Positions 35,085 through 46,176 of a stretch of 64,000 nucleotides of DNA are shown here, piece after piece. The position numbers and the translations under genes are program-made. Under the pieces are notes generated by a model. The model made no database searches. It was not told where the DNA came from and saw only the letters and a program-made list of their open reading frames with translations. Every line of letters begins with the position of its first letter. The first letter of the stretch is position 1. Origin of the DNA: Oegoconia quadripuncta (lineage: Eukaryota > Arthropoda > Insecta > Lepidoptera > Autostichidae); contig OX438743.1 of assembly GCA_949316235.1 (NCBI GenBank), forward strand, positions 17,295,771 to 17,359,770, given 5' to 3'.

Positions 35085-35136
35085 TTTTTTTTATGCACTA
35101 CGGGTTGGTACTTGACCTCAATCACACCTGATGTTA
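35085..35136 (-). repeat. SINE family A tail fragment, reverse
   Basis: T-run, then 'atgcactacgggttggtacttgacctcaatcacacctgatg', read here as the reverse of the last 50 bases of the SINE. Confidence 0.65.
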
Positions 35137-35496
35137 TTGAGATACGTCCAGATAAAGACTGGACACGCACACAGCACCGCAACACAACAGCCCGACCTAC
35201 ACAGTGCATAGCCTTGTGATAATAAACACCTCTTCTTAATGTCATCTTCTAAATTCTGGCGCCCAATGAATGAATTATACGTTTTGCAGAGAGGGCTTAT
35301 ATGACCTGCAAATTTTCTTTATTTCTTGTATTAGTGTTTATCACTATTTTTCATAAAAATGACGCTATATTAACACGCCTTTTTTAGCTTCACTTGTAAG
35401 TAACGAATCTTGGAAGTCAATTTTAACCTACTTCTATCATATCATAATGAAAGTAGGTATAGTTCGGATGACAATACTATATATTAATAACATATA

Positions 35497-35625
35497 AGAG
35501 ATAAGATAGCCAGTCCCCCAACTGTGTTGGGGTTTCCGGGTCAGTACGCTTCCACCTTCGACCTCATCTTCACTTAATATCAGGTGTGATTGAGGTAATA
35601 CGAACACGCCGTGCATAAAAAAAAA
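35497..35625 (+). repeat. SINE family A copy, 5'-truncated
   Basis: Begins at 'agataagatagccagtcccc' and runs to poly(A) at 35625. Confidence 0.75.
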
Positions 35626-35801
35626 TTACTATCTTGGAGCTGATCTGATGATGGAGCCAGGAGGTGGATGATGGAACGCTTGCGTCTTTTTTTTTAACTT
35701 TATTTTTCATTATTTTACTACGCAGCAGCAGGCGAGCGGCATCTGTCACTACAATAGCTTTACAACAGAGGACCAAAAACTTTAAATCGGTTATTTCCTA
35801 G

Positions 35802-35922
35802 TCCTGCTAACTTGTTGCACTCTGATTGGCTTTGTCAAGGTCACGTAAACAACAACTTTGGTTAGGACCAATCGGAATGCGGATATTTGTCTTCCTTATA
35901 CCTGAGCTATTTGACAGAATTT
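35802..35922 (-). repeat. Dispersed repeat, inverted copy of 82-198
   Basis: Contains CACTCTGATTGGCTTTG and TCAAGGTCACGTAAACAAC, the reverse complement of blocks at 82-198. See that entry. Confidence 0.6.
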
Positions 35923-36766
35923 GGTACTAAGACTTTGACTTAGATATACATTTTTAAGTACCTAACAAATGATATTGAGTAGATGGAGTTGCGTGTGATG
36001 TACTCATATGTACGTTCAATGACCCGATAGGTTAAAGTCATAGGTCAAGGCCTAGCGAAAGGAAATAAGTTTTACTAGTTTGAATAAAATACTTATAGGT
36101 AACTCGTACAACCGGTCCTAAATAAATATACCAACCAAATAAGAGGTGTTACCAACACATTCCTGATTACAAAAGTATACTGCGCAGCAATAGGTTTCCA
36201 TGAACTATGTCAAGCGAATGAAGTTGCAATATTTGTAGAGACACCGACCCGATTATAGACATTCTGCTATTTTCAAAACAAATTTCCATGTTTTACAAAA
36301 TATGTAATTGTAAAATAAATAACCATAAATTGAAACCTTGGAAACCCTGAGATAACCAATTATTGTATCATCGAGACAAACCAAATCGTGTTATAAGTTA
36401 TATGTTTAAAATACTTTTCAAAACAAATTTTAAGAGGGTTTGACGAAGCTAATAGTCCCAATTTTTTCTCTAAAGTGCATAAACCTTAATATCGTGGACT
36501 TACTATCAACAAAAATGGTTACAAGGAACCTTCAGATTATTCTTCTTCAATTTAAGAGCTATGCTCTTGTCGGTGGTGTAATGACCTTCAGATTAACACT
36601 TCAATATTTAAAAAGTGTGATTATTCATTTTATTTACAGAAAATTTTGCGACAAACGCAAAATGGAATTCTGGACTTTCCCAAGGAAGTATCGGATTTCA
36701 CGTTTAAATTTTTTGCGCATCTTTGTGTGGTCAAAATTCGAATTCACAAGCGAGTTATTGGCAAAT

Positions 36767-36872
36767 GTCGGACGGTTGGTCTAGTGGGTGGCAAGCACTC
36801 ACGCTAGGGGTAATTATTTGTGTGAGTAGCTATGAACGTAATATCCGATTCACGGACATTTAAATAAATATA
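36767..36872 (+). repeat. SINE family B copy, diverged and short
   Basis: 'gtcggacggttggtctagtgg' (A-box end), a shortened B-box region ('cacgctaggggtaattattt') and 'tgtgagtagctatgaacg'. Confidence 0.5.
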
Positions 36873-37259
36873 GGAAATTCTTTATTTAAAAAACAGTAAC
36901 AAATATACAGATGAAATACCTATAAACTGGAACAAATGGACCGCGACGAAAGGTACCCAAAACGCTGGCAGCGTTTCCTCGCTGGATACAGATGCTTAAG
37001 CGTTGAGCGATGAAACTGCCAGCTCTCGGGTCACCAGTGACATTGAGTAAGCGCTTAGAAATAAAAAATAATTTAAGAGCGCCCGGCCCCTAAGGTTTCG
37101 ACTTCGAAAGCAAGAAAAGAGCGATGTCCTAATATTTATTAATTTAGACTTTTTCTGCAGTCGCGGCGGCTGCACCCCGCCTTTTCGAGGTTCCGTGGAG
37201 GTGAGATGGGGCAAGAGTCTTGACACAAGTGGCAACCTACACTAAGGCCCGACCCATGC

Positions 37260-37830
37260 TCCAAGGATTCAAGGACATTCCGTCCGGTCTCTTCCCGTCG
37301 TCCCGTAAAATACCATTCGGTTCAAGAACAGCAGATACGTTGACGGAGGTAAGAGAATGACGGATAATAATCAATATAAATGTATATTGCTGTCCAACGA
37401 TTTCTCGTCCAAAATTCTTTCGTGCATGAAGACGAAATAACTTATGACACTGAAACGAGGTCTCTCAATAGGGGCCTTATAAGAAAACTCAACACGCCGC
37501 GAGCTACGGAGAGTGTGATGCTCAGCGTTCCGCTACCTGATCGAATCAGGAATGAAGAAATCCATTGGCGAACGAAGGTCACTGATATAGCCCAGCGGAT
37601 TAGCACGTTAATTAATATGCAGGGCTGGAAAACGTGATGGCCGGTGGAGCATTAAAGTTCTCGAGTGGAAACCACGCACGGGCAAGGGCATGAACGGACT
37701 CACACAGTGGACAGGCGACCTGATAAGGTCGCGGGAAATCGCTGGATGCAGGCCGCTTCCAACCGGTCGCTCTGGAATTCTATGGGAGAGGCCTATGTTC
37801 AGCACGTCCTGTGGCTGATATGATGATGAT
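37260..37830 (+). pseudogene. RTE-like LINE reverse transcriptase, C-terminal fragment
   Basis: The open stretch 37380-37637 ends with 'RIRNEEIHWRTKVTDIAQRI', a hallmark of the RTE-like pol C-terminus. After an indel the next frame gives 'VLEWKPRTGKGMNGLTQWT', and the end reads '...RPMFSTSCG' before a (GAT)n tail at about 37815-37828, matching the family ending '(V)QQWTS-G'. At least two frameshifts. No start, no endonuclease domain and no catalytic block remain. Confidence 0.65.
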
Positions 37831-38729
37831 TATGTATATTTATCCGTTATCTAATTGGTGTTATTGGAGGCACCATTAAACGTCGCGGCACTTATGCAAG
37901 TATTTATGATCATAAAAGTTTAGTTACGTGAACAACCTCCCACTGAGACTATACCTAATTCTAATTAATTACTATCGCAAAACTCTATGTCAGTAATTAA
38001 TGCATTCTACTACCTACTCATCCATCACTTCAGCTAAATTTCGTAATTCGAAAGTTTAGTAAAGGCCGTCCGTATAAATTTAATATTTCTTGGTTGTCAA
38101 GTACTTACGGTAAAATTTTTAATTTGCCAAGCCATATCTCTAAATTGGGCTCGTAAACATTGAGCTCTACTTTGCCGTGATAGGTTTCTTTTTAATTTCG
38201 TTAATCTCTGTGTTTTTTGAATTTCAAGAGGAAAAATTGAAAGATGGTTTAAATCGTCATAAGAAAAATAATTTACTATAGGACAGATTTGTAGTCCTTC
38301 AAGTTGGGTTTTTAGTAGTATAGATTGGAATTTCAATTTATTGTACATTATGTTTTATATTATAATTTTATAACGAATTGATTGAATTTAATAAGAGGTC
38401 ATTGCTCCCGTAGCAATAACCTCAAATCTCGAGTCGGTCAGCCGGGTGAGGTCAAATTAGTAAGCACTGTCTTTTTTGACATACTGCCAAAAATCAATCA
38501 ATTCGATTGTATAATTTTTTTGTGTACATATCCTCCGCGATATCTTCGACATTATAAATGTGTGTGTGTGGGTCGATTTAATTATTCTTTTTTTGTTTCA
38601 AAGGGTATAACCAGGGTGGTCCCATATAATAATTTGGTGAAGATCTGAGGATGCACTCCAGAGATAGAGAACGGAACCGTAGAGAATTCGGTTATTTTGT
38701 AAAATTTTTGACGGTTAAATTACCATAAT

Positions 38730-38945
38730 AATTTCAGCCCTTAAACATCCCACTGCAGGGATATAGACCATTACACTGGCCCAATGCGGGTTGGGGACTT
38801 CACATGCCTTTGAATTTTTATTTGTCAGGCATGCAGGTTTCCTCGCGATGTTTTCCTTCACCGTTCAAGAGCAGTCGGATGTACATACTTGGTACATGGC
38901 TTGCCTGGGAATCGAACCCGGACCTCCAAAATTGGGAGACCATGT
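38730..38945 (+). repeat. 'cccactgcaggg' short repeat with tRNA-like end
   Basis: Starts 'cagcccttaaacatcccactgcaggg', includes 'tggcccaatgcgggttgggg' and 'gcaggtttcctcgcgatgtt', and ends in 'gaatcgaacccggacctcc', the complement of a B-box. This fuller copy suggests that the whole family is a tRNA-related SINE read from its tail. Confidence 0.65.
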
Positions 38946-39185
38946 CTTGTCGACAAATTACCATATGTTGACTTATTTTATTTATTATTTGGCTTTTGTT
39001 ATTACATCGATTACTTGGTCTTAATTAAACTGTGCCCCACAACACAGTTTGCACAGTTTGTTTGTGGGAGATAAGTTATGTATCAGCTATACAGTTGCCT
39101 CTTCAAATATGGGGTTATCAGAAAACCACAAAATGTATTTACGAATATATTTTATAAAGGGAAAGTACGATTTTAGTGTGCAGCC

Positions 39186-39562
39186 TTTTTTTTTTTTTTT
39201 TTTTTGACGCTGGGAAATGCGTTCCGCATACTACGCAGCTCCTCGGGGGGGAGCTGCGCAGTTATGTGGGACTCCCGGGCGATTGCCCGGTATACCCACT
39301 AAAACCCAGCGATGAACCCTCTGCGTCTATGAAGGGCGGTGCAGGCTCTGTGACGAATACCACTGCCACCGCCCCAACGCTAGGCACGTTTACGCGTGCC
39401 TTACGGCCGTTGTAGGGTGCCCCGGTTCATGGGAGACACCCTCAGTCTTTTGCCCGTGTGTGGCGGTGGGCCCCCCGACCCACCGCCCGTTTGGCTCAGT
39501 CGACTTGGGCTTGTCGCTTGAATTTCGTCGTGCTGGATCGATCCCAGTACTTTTCCGTTATC
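39186..39562 (-). mobile_element. GC-rich LINE 3' end retroposed on the reverse strand, 14-bp TSD
   Basis: A run of 20 T (its poly(A) on the reverse strand) opens a 377-bp, strikingly GC-rich block. TTTAGTGTGCAGCC precedes it (39172-39185) and follows it (39563-39576), a perfect 14-bp target-site duplication. Read in reverse, the end has 'gggttttagtgggtat', 'gggagtcccacataa' and 'acgcatttcccagcgtc' before the A-run. The plus-strand copy at 48550-48711 has the same order, so both are 3' ends of one LINE family, possibly R1/jockey-like. The plus-strand frame 39176-39415 is a shadow. Confidence 0.8.
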
Positions 39563-39640
39563 TTTAGTGTGCAGCCTGTGTCAACCTACTGTCCGATTTT
39601 GAAAATAAAAATATAAAATGGCGTTTACGCGTAGAACTCC

Positions 39641-40021
39641 TTTACATCGTTAGCTGATAGCAATACTAACAAGATATGTGATATAACAAAATCTCCTAAA
39701 GTGTCACATTTCCAAGATATATACTGCCAAATTTATACTGCTTTACCTTACACATTTCAAAATTATTTTATTTTTATTTTACAATTTTGAGTCATAAGCA
39801 ATAATGTGCAAAAAAACATCTGCTCATAACTATGGTACTTCAAAATTAAATTTAAACAGTTTTGAAATTTGTAACCTATGCCCTTTCATGTTACTTAACA
39901 ATATTACACTATTTTTAAATAATTACTTGTGAGTTCAGTTTATATCTTGGAAATGTGATACTTTAGGAGAGTCTATTATATCACATTTCTTGTTTGTATT
40001 GATGTCAGCTAACGATGTAAA
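39641..40021. mobile_element. Foldback element, 381 bp
   Basis: Inverted arms of about 86 bp (39641-39726 and 39936-40021) start TTTACATCGTTAGCTGA and end with its complement. They share 'tgtgatata', 'ctcctaaagt' and 'cacatttccaagatata' with roughly a dozen mismatches. The centre is AT-rich. I see no target-site duplication and cannot assign a superfamily. Confidence 0.65.
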
Positions 40022-40450
40022 TGAATTTGATGAGTGGACTCCATTTTATATTTTTTTCAAAACGACGAACAGTAGGCAGACCAAAATCTTTCAAGACCTT
40101 TTCAAACATATTGCCACAATGTACCGCTTTGTGGTTAGAATTAGTCATGTAACAATATTCCCAATTACATTTTCCCAGTTCGCTAGTGGAAATTACATTC
40201 CCTACAATTATACCGTTACTATAACTGCGGGTTTACCACAATTGATACACTATGACCTAGTTGATGTCTTGAAGAAGTATGGCAATTTCACAATAGTGGG
40301 AACTCTTGTGAAATCATTATTCAACTCGATTGGTGTGAGTAACTGGGGCAATAGCCAGTTGCAGATGGTAGTAATTCTGGAGACGGCATCTGTTTACGGA
40401 GGTCCCTTACTCTGGAGCCTGAACTACTAGAAGCATGGCCGTCAGTTCCC
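40022..40450. other. Unassigned stretch readable on both strands
   Basis: A 146-codon plus-strand frame begins at 39990 inside the foldback arm and runs to 40430. Its N-terminus is repeat-derived and I recognise no family. On the minus strand, pieces such as 'CNWEYCYMTNSNHKAVHCGN' and 'MFEKVLKDFGLPTVRRFEK' (about 40180-40040) look equally protein-like, but earlier codons are broken by stops. One reading is presumably the antisense shadow of a decayed gene or transposon. I cannot tell which. Confidence 0.3.
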
Positions 40451-40560
40451 CATCAGATGGTATAGATACTAAGAACCAATTGTTATATAATTTCTAAAAA
40501 AATATAATGACTCTCGTCGTAAAAAACAATTTATAAAGTTTTTATGCCAGACGTTGCTTT

Positions 40561-40860
40561 TTTGAAGTGCGACGAGTTTGCGCTTAACTTCAATCACACT
40601 TGCTGTTATAAGTGAAGATGAAGGTGGAACCACAATCTTATTTTGGGGGACTGGCTATCTTATCTGTAATAACCGTAACACAGCAATGCCTTTACATTGC
40701 TGTTTGGCGGCAGACTCAGATAAGACGGTGGTAGCTAGCGTCCTAAAGGAGGGCATTTTAAATGTCCTCCTTTAGGACGCTAGCTACCACCGTCTTATCT
40801 GAGTCTGCCGCCAAATCGACCAAATCGAGTACTAAACATGTAGTCAGAGTAAATTGAGTC
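40561..40860 (-). repeat. SINE family A copy, reverse, with an internal inverted duplication
   Basis: Reads as a reverse SINE up to 'ggtggtagctagc'. At 40703-40815 it is replaced by a 113-bp palindrome, then resumes reverse SINE sequence ('accaaatcgagtactaaacatgta'). The palindrome arms copy the SINE segment 'tttggcggcagactcagataag'. Confidence 0.75.
40703..40815. repeat. 113-bp near-perfect palindrome
   Basis: Two 53-bp arms with one mismatch (40753 against 40765) around a loop of about 7 bases. It contains GGTGGTAGCTAGC and its complement. See the finding on its likely origin. Confidence 0.9.
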
Positions 40861-41127
40861 ATAAGGCTTAACTGAGCTAATCGGAAACAAATAGCTACGC
40901 GCGCTTGAGTTACGAATGAGAATTTCGAAAATAGGCACCTAAATACGACCTAAAGGCGAGAGAATGTCGTTCGAATCAAGATGAGAAATCAATCAGTGAC
41001 AATTCTGCTAAATGATAGACTGCGGTGAGCCAATGAGATAAATGTGAAATTTTTAATTTTAGTTTTTGAGGTGTGACTTAGTAAAGATAACTAAACCAGA
41101 GATTAGCAGCATTGCGAGTTTGCATTG

Positions 41128-41449
41128 TCAGCTGTTTAAAAAATAGCAATTTTGTAATAACTCTATAAGTTTTTTGTTGGCGTAAGAGTTCCACCAAATT
41201 AACACAGTTGTCCCAATGTATACATAGGCATAGTGAGGATAGTAAAGCAAGTTAAAATAAGGATAGGAAAACCAAACAACAAGAGAAGAACAATTCGTAT
41301 TCGCGCATATACAAAGGGTACATAATAAATGGACACTTCTATGATGACAAATGAAGTGCAAATTGGCTCCTTAACATTTTACAGGTAAACCCGTTAGATT
41401 TATTAACGAGTACACTAGCTATATTTACTACACTATAACATCATCAGCC
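41128..41449. other. Gene-free stretch
   Basis: Only a 77-codon reverse frame without recognisable motifs. No repeat ends noticed. Confidence 0.4.
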
Positions 41450-41925
41450 CATACTAGTTCATTACTTCAAGGCGCGTTACAGAGCCTTATCTTTATCTTT
41501 ACGCATCTAGACGCTTGCGACGCATATCGTTGCTCCAGCTCCTCGTAGAACCCGTTTTCTCTAACAATTGTTGGATCTGCGACAGATATGACCTGCTCAT
41601 TGCCACTTCAGGTTACTAACTTCCCAAGCTATATCGATCTCTTGGGTTCTCTAGCGGAGCAACTTCGAGCAGCTCTTTCAACAGAGCTGCAACTCTGCAT
41701 CAACTCGTTTTAGACATTTGTGGAATTGGCGACGAGAATAAATCACGTAACTTCCCAAATACTATCCAAATCAGCTGAAAACTCGAACTTCTTTAAGCTA
41801 TTTCTATCCAACTGTAAAGTTTGGCCGAGGTAGATGGAGTTTTGAACAACTTCGAGAGGTGTACCCGAACATTTCTCTGGACATGACACTTGGTCATTTT
41901 ATGGTTAAAAATCCTTTTGGCGGTC
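41450..41925 (-). pseudogene. Old RTE-like LINE fragment, reverse
   Basis: In reverse translation, 'VSNLKWQ*AGHICRR' (near 41630-41590) matches the family word 'LKW-WAGHIARR', and the end at 41450 reads 'gggctgatgatgtta', the usual RTE tail. Many stops and shifts. It is the most decayed of the RTE pieces here. Confidence 0.45.
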
Positions 41926-42308
41926 ACAAAATACAAAATATGCTGTCGGGTTTTTTAGTTTTTAAATACCTAAATAGTTATTCATGGACTATTTATAGGA
42001 TGAAAGTCATCTTTGTCTTTGTCCGTACCAGGCTACCGCTCTGCTAAATTCCAATACGATAGGTTCAGCAATTTTATCGTGAAAAGGTAACAAACATATA
42101 GACATACCTTTGAATTTTGAAGTTGGTGTTTTATAAAACATACAAAGTAGGTTTAGTAATAAGGTCCCGTTGATTTTCTTTATTTGCGGAACCCAATAAA
42201 TGGCAAAATAACCGATTTCAATGAGTCCTTTGTCAGGTACCGATCTCTACCTTACGGTAAATTTCGAAATGGTAAAACTTTGCACATAATGTGCGGAAAA
42301 CCAAAAAG

Positions 42309-42341
42309 TATAAATATTAAGTGCCCTTACCGTATCACCAC
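42309..42341 (+). promoter_or_regulatory. TATA box of the small secreted-peptide gene
   Basis: TATAAATA at 42309-42316, with TCACC (42335-42339) about 28 bp downstream as a weak initiator. The ATG follows about 60 bp further on, a typical short insect 5' UTR. I see no clear NF-kB or GATA site near it. Confidence 0.6.
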
Positions 42342-42396
42342 ATAACCGTATAGGAATCATCGAAATATTCATTCGTTAACCCATCACTGAGTCGCG

Positions 42397-42654
42397 ATGT
42401 CGCGTTCGCTACGAATCTCTCTATCGCTTGTGTTTTTATGCCTAATAAACGGCACAAAAACGAGGAATGTTTACTATCCGGATACCAAGGACCCACACGC
42501 AATAGTATTCGAGGGTCCTACAAACGCCGACCATTTGCACAATAGCTCAGAAAATGAAGTTGACGATTACGATATTGACGTGAGGGTCAGCGGCGGCGTG
42601 AATTGTCCACCAGGGTTTCAGGTTATGGGTGATCTGTGTTTTCCTTGCGACTAA
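42397..42654 (+). CDS. Small secreted peptide, 85 residues, function unknown
   Basis: Best host gene of the window. The start is fixed by an in-frame TGA 9 bases upstream and by a G at -3. Residues 1 to about 20 form a classic signal peptide: basic MSRSLR, then hydrophobic ISLSLVFLCLI, then GTKT as a likely cleavage zone. The mature part is acidic in the middle (NEVDDYDIDV) and contains one N-glycosylation sequon (NSS). It ends in NCPPGFQVMGDLCFPCD with three cysteines at the very C-terminus. An odd number of cysteines suggests a dimer or one free thiol. Short 'CPPG...C' tails occur in various arthropod secreted peptides, but I cannot name the family. The gene appears to be one exon, with TATA box upstream and AATAAA at 42860. 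It could be an immune, venom-like or accessory peptide; nothing here decides. Confidence 0.7.
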   Translation: MSRSLRISLSLVFLCLINGTKTRNVYYPDTKDPHAIVFEGPTNADHLHNSSENEVDDYDIDVRVSGGVNCPPGFQVMGDLCFPCD

Positions 42655-42859
42655 ATTTTGGAGAGTCGCTGGATTTGTGAATCGTGCGCAGTGAAGTGTT
42701 GAAAGGCATTGTGCTGTTAAAAATGACAACTGTGATATTGTGTTAAGGAAATTGTGATAGGTACTTACTCATTATGTTTAAGTGTAGATATATTGACTGT
42801 ATTAATAGGTTACTGTTATTTATTATATTAATTTAAGGTTAGCGTTTATTAGTCGCTAG

Positions 42860-42865
42860 AATAAA
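42860..42865 (+). terminator. Polyadenylation signal of the secreted-peptide gene
   Basis: AATAAA about 205 bp after the stop codon, followed by a GT-rich stretch ('gtgtatttttctcgtgg'). This gives a predicted mRNA of roughly 550 nt. Confidence 0.55.
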
Positions 42866-42889
42866 GTGTATTTTTCTCGTGGAATATAC

Positions 42890-43590
42890 AGTAAATTAAT
42901 AGTGAACTGCGTAGTAAAATTATAACAGCAAATCTATGGAGTTTATTCTATTGAAATAATTGTATGCAATTTTGTTTTAAATTGTATAAATTTAAATAAT
43001 ATTAAAATTTTATAACGAATACTACGCCTTTGCCCAGCAAATGGATTGGCTGACAAAATTGAATATATTTTAATATTTTTTTTTGATCTAGTGACTTTTA
43101 TGTTCAATGAATGATCTTATCAAGTTGCAAAATTAATCAAGGTCAGTTTATCGACTCTAGTATGAGGAAATATTGTTTTGATTCATGGCTTTTAACTTTA
43201 TTTAAGTGTAGAGTATAAGTTACCTTGTATAAAGACTATGTTCCACTTTTTTTATATTACTTATACGGAGGTAGCTTATTCCAAATGACTGTAGCCGAAA
43301 CAGAACCAAGTTACTTAAGATATTGTAGAGATGTACTAGCTAAAAACAGCAATTATTAAAATCGAGTACGATCAAAAAGAGTTCCGTAACAAATTAGTAT
43401 GGTGACACCTTAGTACCAATATTTATGATTTGTTTTACTAAAGAATATGCAAGATATGATTATGCAGATAAAAAATCAAATCAAATCAAACTTCGAATAT
43501 ATCGCTGTTTTTAAGATAAAGCTCAATTAAAACTAAAAATAAATCATACTTTTCGAGGTTTCGTTTGAGATATTGAATGAGAGGGATCTT
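42890..43590. other. Gene-free AT-rich stretch
   Basis: No credible frame or repeat ends. I see nothing here beyond low-complexity AT-rich sequence. Confidence 0.5.
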
Positions 43591-43599
43591 TTGTTTCGT

Positions 43600-43795
43600 T
43601 TTTTCGAATTTCTTATTATTTGCCATGAAAGAGGTCATAGTGACACGTCATCTTCATCCACCCATTGTTGGGTTTAGGCCTCTTCTCTATTACGCCAATT
43701 CTCACGGTCCTGTGCCAGCCGCATTCAGTGAGATCCCATTTAACATATATTCCTCGATGGTTTCAACTAGCTACCTATTTTGGCTGAAGCTGTAG
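43600..43795 (+). repeat. Dispersed lepidopteran repeat, 'cccattgttgggtttaggcc' type
   Basis: The words 'cacccattgttgggtttagg', 'cctcttctctattacgccaa' and 'tctcacggtcctgtgccagc' are typical of a very common moth and butterfly repeat. No protein here; the frame 43577-43795 is incidental. Confidence 0.55.
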
Positions 43796-44469
43796 AATCT
43801 TGCGACAGACGGACGAACTGCATAAGCCTAATAGGGTCTCGTTGGCACGAAAAACAAATATGCATTGTAATGACCTGAAAGAAAAAAGAAACAGAATAGG
43901 TTGTATTGTAATAATAATCATTTTTGCGAAGGAACATCCAACGGCCAAAATATTCTGTAAAATACTCCAGCAATTTCGAATATACCTTCATAACCTTGAA
44001 GAAAACCTTTGTTTCACTTCTTTATCCACTTTTTCAAGGTAAACACTTTTATGCCCTATAAAATGTGTAGTCTGTGACCCGAGACTAGATGCCGTTTCAT
44101 CGGAACTGCTATAAATATAAATGTCTGAAAAAATGAAACACGTCAGCTTTTATAGGCTTCGTGGCAGAAATATGTTATTAAGATTTTCTGTACACTATAT
44201 TCCTTCATATTGGCGAGCGGGGATTTTGGTAACTTCTTTTTCTACTTACCCTGTTTTTTCTTTAATTAGTCTGAGATCCAAGGTAGAATAAGAGTCACGT
44301 ATGGCAGCCTATCTTCAGGAAAACTTTGTATATTATAATTGGGTTGATGATGCATTCAGGGAATATTTGATGATGTATGTACTCGGAGGATAGAGAACGG
44401 AACTGCATAGAAGTCAGTTGATTTCGTCACTTCTTATTATCAGGCCGTGTTGATTTAATATTGCTGTTA

Positions 44470-44830
44470 TACATAATTGCTATTAAAAAGGGTTAGTCAG
44501 AAAGGGGATATTAAGCCAGGCTTCTTAGGTGTCGTGAGTAGAAGAACACATTGCTATGATTCAAAATATTTATTTCGAAATAAAATTTACGACTTCTTAT
44601 ATAAAAGTGATCTACAAATCGGGTCGACATTCAATGGCAATCCAAATATACAACACTATCCCCAAATACATAAAAGACCACGACAAGTTAAAAACATTTA
44701 AAAACTTTCGGCTTAGTACGCGCTTTCGACTAACTATACAGATAGCAGCCCTAGACTTTCATTTGCCACCACCGCTAAATAACGATGTTTTGTTCACTTT
44801 AATGTACAGCCTTCCCAGCGTCTTTTAGAT
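44470..44830 (+). pseudogene. Possible LINE pol C-terminal fragment
   Basis: Two overlapping frames (44477-44701 and 44556-44828). In the second, 'HSMAIQIYNTIPKYIKDHDK' followed by 'LKTFKNFRL' resembles the C-terminal word 'A---YN-IP--IK----L--FK' of several non-LTR polymerases. No catalytic block is present. It may instead be chance. Confidence 0.35.
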
Positions 44831-46176
44831 CGACAATTAATTCCGTGCAGGCCTGATAAACATCTTTATTAGGCAATTTAACGAACGCCTACAACAAAAC
44901 GGTGAGCAGATTTCCTTTTGTGGGGCTAAACTGTGCTGCCACTCGCAGGCGTCTTTCATGAGCAAGATTGATGACTCCGTCGATGATGACTGTCATTTGT
45001 CGCTTCCGATATTAAAAAGCTAGATTATCAATATGCATTATAAATTTGTCTTATTACAGTCTATAAAAGTCACTGCAGAATGAAACTTAAGCCTAGTTTT
45101 CTTTAGAGTGTTTTTACATTATTTTTAGGTGGATTTGGTCCTAATCCCAGTTATTCTCTCCAAGCTGTTTAGTTAGCCTATGCTATTACACTTACATTAT
45201 AGATGTATGACCGAAGTCATTGTTTATCTATTATGTCTTCCCTATTTTGGTTTCTTAGTAAATACATGTTTTTTTTTAAGTGTGTGGAGGTTTAAATGAC
45301 GAGATTAGCTGCTAAATGACAGTCATGAAAATATGGTCATATTATGGCAATTGAGATATACTTAAGAACCCTAACTATTATCATATTAGGCACAGGATGT
45401 CCACAGCTGAACGGGCTATGCCCCTCATTAATGGAATCTCACGTGAGTAGCGACGTCGGGACTCCTATCATCAACCAGTGATGAAGCAGAAAGTTATTAG
45501 CGCAAAAAGAATAGTGTTAGTCGTTATATCTGCGACATTTAGCGCCAAAATTGAACCAATTTGGAAACGGTTTTTATTTTCCTGGTGTTAGGGAGAATTT
45601 CGATGTCTGTTGGAAATCTTTAACACGGTTGGTTTTTCGTTAAAAAAGATTTGATTTGAGGCCCATTTTTTTCCTCCATAGTTTAGCTGGATGTTATCAT
45701 AGTCTGTGGGGGATTTTAAGTTATCAATTATAGTTCTGTTTTTGATGACAGTTAGGTGCAAGCCAAATGATAGCAGATTCAGAAGCCGACCCGCTGACGA
45801 TATTTTAAACGCTCACAAAAAATACAAAAAAATATTAGACTCCTAAACATAAACGAATTCCATTAAATAGAAGAGACAGAACACAACTTGTTTATTATTT
45901 TTTGTTACTACGAAAAAAGTAAAATTACAATGTAACTTCTTATTAGAATTAATTGAGCGTTTCAATTCCTTTAATAACTTAACGACTAAAGTATCAATTT
46001 GAACAGGGAAAATACCTTGGCCGTCACGAATTTGCGCCATGATTATGTAATATGATAATTCGTAGGTGTAAATTCCACGAATGCCATTAATTTAGCGTGG
46101 CGAATAGTTTTTGTATCAATTTGTGAGGAAATGCTAATTAGGTAATATCAATCCACATGTCTTTGTCGAGATTCAA
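44831..46176. other. Gene-free stretch
   Basis: No gene. A reverse frame at 45843-46040 (65 codons) looks mildly protein-like but has no recognisable motif. Only AT-rich sequence otherwise. Confidence 0.45.

Noticed and set aside
36440..36784. 114-codon plus-strand frame
   Set aside because: Crosses a dispersed repeat ('gagctatgctcttgtcggtg', also reversed near 51850) and has no motif.
45843..46040. 65-codon minus-strand frame with a mildly protein-like start
   Set aside because: Too short and without any recognisable domain or promoter.
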